NCBI GenBank assembly: GCA_964388835.1
Contig: CAYMBZ010000031.1
Location: forward strand, 1-18,934
Length of the DNA stretch: 18,934 nt
Reading direction: 5' to 3'
Origin: UBA1738 sp964388835
Lineage (GTDB): Bacteria > Bacillota > Clostridia > UBA1381
A program made the translations under genes and the position numbers. This document shows positions 14,357 to 18,934 of this stretch, piece after piece (positions within the stretch are counted from its first letter, which is position 1; each line of letters opens with the position of its first letter). Below the pieces are notes generated by a model. It ran no database searches, was not told where the DNA came from, and saw only the letters and a list, made by a program, of their open reading frames with translations.

Positions 14357-15094
14357 TCATATTGCAAGCCCGCCGTCAACGCGTATAACCTCTCCGGTTA
14401 TGTAATCCGCGTTTTCACTTGCCAAAAACAGCGCCACTTTTGCAATATCCTCCGGTGTACCCGCTCTTTTCAACGGTATCGACTTAAGATATTCCTTGCC
14501 ATTTTGAAGGTCTTTTGTCATATCGGTTTCGATAAATCCCGGAGCTATCGCATTACAGCAAACATTTTTCGCGGCAAGCTCACGTGCCGTAACCTTTGTA
14601 AGTGCAATCACACCTGCCTTGGATGCCGCATAGTTCGCCTGTCCCGCAGTTCCTACGATTCCCGAAATCGATGCAATATTTATAATCTTTCCGTAACGGT
14701 TTCGGATAAAATTTCTGCCGCACGCTTTAATCATGTTGAAAGTACCCTTCAAATTGGTGTCCACCACCTTTTCAAAGTTTTCCTCCTCCATTGTGACAAT
14801 AAGCGCATCCCGCGTTATGCCGGCATTGTTGACCAAAATATCAATCTTTCCGAATTCTTCGACAATTTTCTTTACGCATGCGGTACATGCATCTCCATCG
14901 GTCACATCACAGCAGTATACCTCTGCTTTAACGTTATATTTTTCCATTATTTCAGCTTTTACGGCATCTGCTTTTTCCATATTTCCTATATCCAAAATCG
15001 CAATCGATGCGCCGCTTGATGCAAGCTTTTCTGCAATCGCCGCACCTATTCCGCGCGATGCACCCGTTACAACTGCTGTTCTACCCTTAAGCAT
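14357..15094 (-). CDS. fabG: 3-oxoacyl-ACP reductase FabG
   Basis: FabG reduces 3-ketoacyl-ACP with NADPH. The 245-residue short-chain dehydrogenase has the cofactor motif TGASRGIGAAIA (10-21), the structural NNAG (99-102 region, VNNAGITRDALI), and the catalytic Ser142, Tyr155 and Lys159 (GQANYAASKA). The C-terminal VNDTN-like and FIETDMTKDL segments and the closing ITGEVIRVDGGLAI are typical of FabG rather than other SDRs. The ATG lies inside the last codons of fabD (8-base overlap) with GGAG 11 bases upstream, so translation is coupled. Confidence 0.96.
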   Translation of the reverse strand: MLKGRTAVVTGASRGIGAAIAEKLASSGASIAILDIGNMEKADAVKAEIMEKYNVKAEVYCCDVTDGDACTACVKKIVEEFGKIDILVNNAGITRDALIVTMEEENFEKVVDTNLKGTFNMIKACGRNFIRNRYGKIINIASISGIVGTAGQANYAASKAGVIALTKVTARELAAKNVCCNAIAPGFIETDMTKDLQNGKEYLKSIPLKRAGTPEDIAKVALFLASENADYITGEVIRVDGGLAI

Positions 15095-16007
15095 TTTCTT
15101 TCACGCTCCTTACAGTTTCGGCAAGCACCTCCGCATTTTCCGCGGAATAAACACTTACCTCCTTTGAAATTTTCTTTATTAATCCCATAAGCGTCTTTCC
15201 TGCGCCAACTTCGATAAAGGTTGTATATCCGTCGGCTATCATATTTTCAACAGTTTCCTGCCATCTGACAGGGCTTTTCATCTGCATTTTTAAGTTTTCC
15301 ACCACATTTTCGCCGTAAGGCTCGGCAGTATAATTGGAATACACCGGAATTTGCGGAGCTTTAATATCGAAATTCTCAAGCGCATTTGAAAATTTTTCCG
15401 CGGCGCCGTCCATAAAGGGCGAGTGAAAAGCCGCGCTTACAGCCAAAGGAATACATCTTCCGCCGACTTCCTTAATTTTTTCCTCGAAATCCGCCATACT
15501 GCTTTTAAGTCCCGAAACCACCGTTTGTCCCGGTGAATTAAAATTCACCGCGTACAGCTTATCAAGTTTCGCCGCCGTTTCAGAAACGGTCTTGCTGTCC
15601 GATTTCAGCACCGCACACATAGCGGTATCGGTACCGTTTCCAGCGGCATCCATAACCTCACCGCGCTTTGTTACTATCTTAAAGCCGTCTATATATGAAT
15701 ATGCTCCGGCATATGCAAGCGCCGCTATTTCTCCTAAAGAAAATCCGGCGACGCCGTCGGCATAAATCCCGTTTTCATTTAAAATTGTTGCCGCCGCCAT
15801 TTCTGTAAGATACATGCATGGCTGTGTATTAATCGTTTTTTTTAGTTCCTCATCGCTTCCCGAAAAGGATTGCTTCATAGTACCCTCTCGAAGCTTTTCC
15901 GCATCCTCGTACAGTTTTTTAGCTTTTCCGCCCATATCATAAAAGGACTTGCCCATTCCGCTGTACTGTGCTCCCTGCCCCGAAAAAACAAATGCTATTT
16001 TACCCAT
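15087..16007 (-). CDS. fabD: Malonyl-CoA:ACP transacylase FabD
   Basis: FabD loads malonyl groups from CoA to ACP. The 306-residue product opens with FVFSGQGAQYSGMG. Its nucleophile is Ser90 in the motif GFSLGE, where Phe replaces the His of the proteobacterial GHSLGE; related Firmicute enzymes also vary at this place. The second active-site residue is His195 (AAFHSPFM), with the substrate-binding Arg in VTKRGEVM near residue 115. The ATG has AAGGAAG upstream and overlaps the fabK end by 13 bases. Confidence 0.95.
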   Translation of the reverse strand: MGKIAFVFSGQGAQYSGMGKSFYDMGGKAKKLYEDAEKLREGTMKQSFSGSDEELKKTINTQPCMYLTEMAAATILNENGIYADGVAGFSLGEIAALAYAGAYSYIDGFKIVTKRGEVMDAAGNGTDTAMCAVLKSDSKTVSETAAKLDKLYAVNFNSPGQTVVSGLKSSMADFEEKIKEVGGRCIPLAVSAAFHSPFMDGAAEKFSNALENFDIKAPQIPVYSNYTAEPYGENVVENLKMQMKSPVRWQETVENMIADGYTTFIEVGAGKTLMGLIKKISKEVSVYSAENAEVLAETVRSVKENA

Positions 16008-16939
16008 TTTTTTGCTTCCTTTAATATAGTTTCGGTTTCGGAAAAAATTTCCTCAAGTATTTCTTTACAGCTTTGCTCGCGATTTACCATTCCGGAAATC
16101 TGACCTGCCAAAAAACTGCCTTTTTTCTCATCGCCGTCAACAACCGCATATCTCAGTGAGCCTACTGCCATAGCCTCAAGCTCATCATTCGAAATATCGC
16201 TGTACTCCGCCTTTGCATAACTTCTTGCGAAAGGACTTTTTAGACTGCGCACCGGATGTCCCAGCCGTCTGCCGGTAACGATTGTTGCGGTGTCATTCGC
16301 TTTCAAAACCTTATCCTTGTAGGTTCGGCTGATATTACATTCCGTAGCCGTTAGGAATCTTGTACCCAACTGAACTCCCGACGCGCCGAGCATAAATGCC
16401 GCAACAACTCCGCGTCCGTCCGCAATTCCTCCGGCGGCAATCACCGGGATATTTACCGAATCCGCCACTTGCGGAACAAGCGCCATAGTGCTCATATCTC
16501 CCACATGTCCGCCCGACTCTCCGCCCTCGGCTATAACCGCATCCGCGCCGGAGCGCATACACAGCTTCGCAAGAGCCGCCGAGGGAACAACCGGTATAAC
16601 TTTTATACCGGCGTCCTTCCACATCGGGATGTATTTTTCCGGATTACCCGCACCTGTTGTTATAACAGCTACCTTTTTTTCCGTGCAAAGCTCTGCGATT
16701 TCTTCAACATTTTTGCCAAGCAACATGATATTCACGCCGAAAGGCTTGTCTGTAAGCGTGCGTGCTTCGTCAATTTGTTTTGAGATAAGTGCAACATCTC
16801 CGCTTGCCGCAGATATTATTCCGAGTCCTCCGGCATTCGATACCGCCGCCGCAAGCGCCGCATCCGAAATGTGCGCCATTCCTCCCTGGAATATAGGATA
16901 CTCAATCCCCAGCATTTCACAAATAGGTGTATAAATCAT
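15995..16939 (-). CDS. fabK: Enoyl-ACP reductase II FabK
   Basis: FabK is an FMN-dependent, FabI-unrelated enoyl-ACP reductase that finishes each elongation cycle with NAD(P)H. The 314-residue TIM-barrel product has the start PIFQGGMAHISDAALAAAVS, GAGNPEKYIPMW, the FMN phosphate-binding and active-site segment EGGESGGHVGD (with the FabK His at about 145), then IAAGGIADGRGVVAAFMLGASGVQLGTRFL. The nitronate monooxygenases are close relatives, but the operon position makes FabK clear. An upstream TTG (16957) extends the frame by 6 codons; the ATG at 16939 has GAGGG at 6 bases and is chosen. No FabI is present, so triclosan insensitivity would be expected unless one is encoded elsewhere. Confidence 0.95.
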   Translation of the reverse strand: MIYTPICEMLGIEYPIFQGGMAHISDAALAAAVSNAGGLGIISAASGDVALISKQIDEARTLTDKPFGVNIMLLGKNVEEIAELCTEKKVAVITTGAGNPEKYIPMWKDAGIKVIPVVPSAALAKLCMRSGADAVIAEGGESGGHVGDMSTMALVPQVADSVNIPVIAAGGIADGRGVVAAFMLGASGVQLGTRFLTATECNISRTYKDKVLKANDTATIVTGRRLGHPVRSLKSPFARSYAKAEYSDISNDELEAMAVGSLRYAVVDGDEKKGSFLAGQISGMVNREQSCKEILEEIFSETETILKEAKKWVK

Positions 16940-16953
16940 CTTTTTTCCCTCAA

Positions 16954-17172
16954 TCAAAGTTTTGAATCGATGTAATTAACCAATTCGGCAACCGATTTTC
17001 CTGCTTCTGCCGGCTTAATTTCAATACCGAATTCGTCTTCCATTTCCATCATAATTTCAACTGTGTCCAGCGAATCAACTCCCAAATCCTCAAAAGTTGT
17101 TTCTTCTGTGATTTCCTCCGCATCCATTTCCAAATGCTCTGCCAATAAATCTCTGATTTTTTCAAATGTCAT
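16954..17172 (-). CDS. acpP: Acyl carrier protein
   Basis: The 72-residue acidic four-helix protein carries the growing acyl chain on phosphopantetheine attached to Ser34 in LGVDSLDTVEIMM, the universal ACP motif. The ATG at 17172 has GGAGG at 8 bases; the TTG at 17187 that extends the frame by five codons sits on that ribosome binding site and is rejected. It lies 25 bases after fabH and 14 before fabK, the usual clostridial order. Confidence 0.97.
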   Translation of the reverse strand: MTFEKIRDLLAEHLEMDAEEITEETTFEDLGVDSLDTVEIMMEMEDEFGIEIKPAEAGKSVAELVNYIDSKL

Positions 17173-17197
17173 TTTCTTTTCCTCCAAATAATTTTTT

Positions 17198-18151
17198 TTA
17201 CCACTTTATAATACAGGCGGCGCTTGATAATCCACCGCCGAAAGCAGACATAACCACTTTGTCTCCGCGTTTAAGTTTTCCCGTTCCGTCCAGTTCAGCA
17301 AGTGCCATGGGAACGCTTGCCGCAGATGTGTTTCCGTATTTGTTTATATTAACGAAAAATTTTTCCATAGGAATTTTCAATCGTTTTGACGCATATTCAA
17401 TAATCCGGATATTCGCCTGGTGAGTTATAACATGGTCAATCTCATCAAGGGCTATACCCGCCTTTTCGGCTACATACTTTATATCTCTTACAATTCTGCT
17501 TACAGCGAATTTAAAGGTTTCCTGTCCATCCATCATAATAACCGGCTTTTCTCTTTTTCCCTCAAAAAAAGGTGATGTACCCTCATATGCCGGAATTTTC
17601 AGCACGCTGTCTCCGCCCTCGGTCGAAATTACGGATGAAAGGTAATTATCCCCCGGTGCCACCACGCATGCACCGGCACCGTCACCGAAAATAACGCATG
17701 TGTTTCTGTCCTTCCAATCAACGATTTTGCTGAGCCTTTCTGCGCCGATAACCAAAATATTACGCATACCTCCGCGGGACATATACGCAACCGCGGTTTC
17801 CAGTGCAAACATAAAACCGCTACACGCCGAATTTATGTCAAAAGCCGGGCAGGAAGCACCGATTTTTTGCTGTACCGTTCCCGCAACCGTCGGGCAAACA
17901 GTTTCAGATGTTATCGAAGCCGCGATTATCAAATCTATTTCATCAACCGAAATCCCAGCGGCATTGACCGCATCCATAGCGGCTTTTGAAGCAAAATCCG
18001 CGGCAGTTTCCGTAATTGACACATGTCTTTCTCTCACTCCCACTCTCTGCGCAATCCATTCATCCGATGTATTCACCATTTGCGCCAGGTCATCATTTGT
18101 AATTATCTCTTCGGGTACATAAAACCCTGTTCCTAAAATCTTAATAGACAT
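17198..18151 (-). CDS. fabH: 3-oxoacyl-ACP synthase III FabH
   Basis: FabH starts fatty acid synthesis by condensing acetyl-CoA or a branched acyl-CoA with malonyl-ACP. The 317-residue product has the Cys110-His244-Asn274 triad (INSACSGF, ITHQANIR, KYGNTSAAS), the N-terminal GTGFYVPEEIITNDDL, and the C-terminal SAFGGGLSSAACIIKW. Primer choice (straight or branched) cannot be told from the motifs. The ATG has GGAGTGA 4 bases upstream. It is separated from tetR by 54 bases that contain a TATAAT-like sequence without a well-spaced -35, so it probably depends on the tetR promoter. Confidence 0.96.
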   Translation of the reverse strand: MSIKILGTGFYVPEEIITNDDLAQMVNTSDEWIAQRVGVRERHVSITETAADFASKAAMDAVNAAGISVDEIDLIIAASITSETVCPTVAGTVQQKIGASCPAFDINSACSGFMFALETAVAYMSRGGMRNILVIGAERLSKIVDWKDRNTCVIFGDGAGACVVAPGDNYLSSVISTEGGDSVLKIPAYEGTSPFFEGKREKPVIMMDGQETFKFAVSRIVRDIKYVAEKAGIALDEIDHVITHQANIRIIEYASKRLKIPMEKFFVNINKYGNTSAASVPMALAELDGTGKLKRGDKVVMSAFGGGLSSAACIIKW

Positions 18152-18205
18152 ATTTCACTCCATTCCGACATATATGCGTCCCGCTTAAATGTATTATATA
18201 AAAGC

Positions 18206-18784
18206 CTACGACTTTAATCCGTCAATAAGACATCCGAGTCCAAACTTAAAGTTTTTCACAGCTTCTTCTTTTGTAAGATTTCTGTTTATCGCATCGGCGC
18301 AGTAACCGCGTATAAAGCACCAAACAGTATAGCTTAGCATATCCGAATCCGTCGCCTTTATATGACCGTTTTCCGTTGCATCGTCAACAATCTTTTTAAT
18401 CTCTCCCAGCCACCAAATACGGTTTTCCTCCGAATGTGAATCGAATTCAAAAAGATATTTACTGAATTCTTTCTTAACCTCGTAGGTTGCAATCAAAACC
18501 TTAACCGAAACATCGGTTACATATTCAAAAAACTGTGTTTTTCTGTCATATTCCGACTTTAGGCACTTTTTCATCTCGGATACGGCATTGGCATATATAA
18601 TTTCCAAAACCTCACCCACGTTGTGAAAGCGATTGTAAAATACACGATTTGTTACACCCATTTCGGTTATCACTCTGCGTACATTTACATTTTTTGCGCC
18701 GTATTTGTTCGCTATTTCCTCCGTTATCCTTACGATATCCGCCGATATTGAATCCGATATAAGATTCTCTTTTTCTGTACTCAT
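18206..18784 (-). CDS. TetR/AcrR-family regulator of the fab operon (inferred)
   Basis: The 192-residue product has a TetR-type helix-turn-helix at about residues 10-60: IVRITEEIANKYGAKNVNVRRVITEMGV then TNRVFYNRFHNVGEVLEIIY, which matches the family turn and recognition helix. The C-terminal part (60-192) is helical and variable, as expected for ligand binding; I see no diagnostic ligand motif. It is transcribed in the same direction as fabH and leads the operon. A perfect inverted repeat between its promoter and its start suggests autoregulation. Clostridial and streptococcal fab operons are more often led by a MarR-type FabT, so this is a different arrangement; an acyl-CoA or acyl-ACP ligand is a guess. 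The ATG has GGAGG at 5 bases. Confidence 0.88.
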   Translation of the reverse strand: MSTEKENLISDSISADIVRITEEIANKYGAKNVNVRRVITEMGVTNRVFYNRFHNVGEVLEIIYANAVSEMKKCLKSEYDRKTQFFEYVTDVSVKVLIATYEVKKEFSKYLFEFDSHSEENRIWWLGEIKKIVDDATENGHIKATDSDMLSYTVWCFIRGYCADAINRNLTKEEAVKNFKFGLGCLIDGLKS

Positions 18785-18799
18785 AATACCCTCCGCACG

Positions 18800-18824
18800 C
18801 TTTCAGCACACTATGTGCTGAAAG
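18800..18824. promoter_or_regulatory. Candidate TetR operator
   Basis: Perfect 11-bp arms, CTTTCAGCACA and its exact complement TGTGCTGAAAG, surround a 3-base centre (CTA). The site begins right after the -10 box of the tetR promoter and would cover the transcription start, ideal for repression. No second copy was seen in the window, including before fabH. It could also form a hairpin in the 5' leader. Confidence 0.7.
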
Positions 18825-18825
18825 T

Positions 18826-18854
18826 ATATTATCATAATTTCCTGAATTTGTCAA
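18826..18854 (-). promoter_or_regulatory. Promoter of the tetR-fab operon
   Basis: On the minus strand, TTGACA (18854-18849), exactly 17 bases and TAATAT (18831-18826) form the strongest SigA promoter in the window. Transcription should start near 18819, inside the palindrome at 18800-18824. Confidence 0.85.
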
Positions 18855-18882
18855 CATTTTTTTCTTTTATATCTTGCTTTTT

Positions 18883-18910
18883 TTTGTAGGTTTACAATAG
18901 ATGTGTTACA
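18883..18910 (-). repeat. Bipartite 28-bp repeat, right copy
   Basis: On the minus strand this reads TGTAACACATC, 6 bases TATTGT, then AAACCTACAAA. It is the inverted partner of 29-56: both 11-bp blocks are identical and the centres differ at five of six positions. It lies about 30 bases upstream of the -35 of the tetR-fab promoter. The centre plus right block also contains the small dyad TTGTA-AACC-TACAA, absent from the left copy. Confidence 0.6.
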
Positions 18911-18934
18911 TTCCGGCATATTTTATTACGAGTA

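Noticed and set aside
15738..15740. FabD nucleophile motif GFSLGE as a damaged active site
   Set aside because: Only the residue before the Ser differs from GHSLGE. The Ser and the downstream His195 are intact, and Firmicute FabD proteins vary here.
18152..18205. Separate promoter directly before fabH
   Set aside because: A TATAAT-like box exists, but the nearest TTGACG is 21 bases away, too far for a SigA promoter, and there is no operator copy.
18889..18897. GGTTTACAA resembling a BirA (biotin repressor) half-site near the fab promoter
   Set aside because: A BirA operator needs a second inverted arm about 15 bases away, and none is present on either side. The similarity is also absent from the left repeat copy (TTGACAAACC).

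Overview
The window looks like chromosomal DNA of a low-to-moderate-GC Gram-positive bacterium of the class Clostridia. I infer this from strong GGAGG-type ribosome binding sites, TTGACA/TATAAT-like promoters, a FabK-type enoyl reductase, and the run asp23(yloU)-fakA-recG-rsmD-coaD. All of it is chromosomal housekeeping DNA, not a plasmid or phage. Nearly every gene lies on the minus strand. The exceptions are three plus-strand genes in the middle: a recombinase, an SCP2-like protein and a YitT-like protein. No rRNA, tRNA, CRISPR array or insertion sequence was seen, and no gene-free stretch reaches 300 bases.

Layout, left to right. (1) 110-2190, minus: rpiB, tsaB, tsaE and a coiled-coil protein of unknown function. 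(2) 2193-7353, minus: coaD, rsmD, recG, a fatty-acid-kinase (FakA/YloV) gene and an Asp23/YloU-family gene. Read in transcription order, asp23-fakA-recG is one unit ending in a terminator that overlaps the recG stop, and rsmD-coaD-coiled coil is a second unit with its own promoter. (3) 7354-7576 is a divergent control region, with a promoter on each strand and a possible pseudoknot leader in front of asp23. (4) 7577-8626, plus: a XerS-like tyrosine recombinase, ending at a two-way terminator shared with the converging tepA gene. (5) 9506-10961, plus: an SCP2-like protein with a very lysine-rich tail, a terminator, then a YitT-family membrane protein. (6) 11021-18784, minus: a type II fatty acid synthesis operon, in transcription order tetR-fabH-acpP-fabK-fabD-fabG-fabF-fabZ-accD-accA.

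How the genes work together. The operon supplies malonyl-CoA carboxyltransferase, malonyl transfer to ACP, and one complete elongation cycle (FabH/FabF condensation, FabG reduction, FabZ dehydration, FabK reduction). It lacks accB and accC, which often sit in the middle of clostridial versions of this operon. A TetR-family regulator leads it, and a perfect 11-bp inverted repeat sits just downstream of its promoter, suggesting autoregulation of the whole operon. FakA, in the other cluster, would feed exogenous fatty acids into phospholipid synthesis.

The most unusual signals are these: a 28-bp bipartite repeat (two conserved 11-bp halves around a variable 6-bp centre) present in opposite orientation at the two ends of the window; the possible pseudoknot leader of asp23; the SCP2-polylysine fusion; the XerS-like recombinase with a nearby dif-like dyad; and the acc-depleted, TetR-led fab operon. 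All start sites below were chosen by ribosome binding site and family N-terminus, so several are shorter than the longest open frame.
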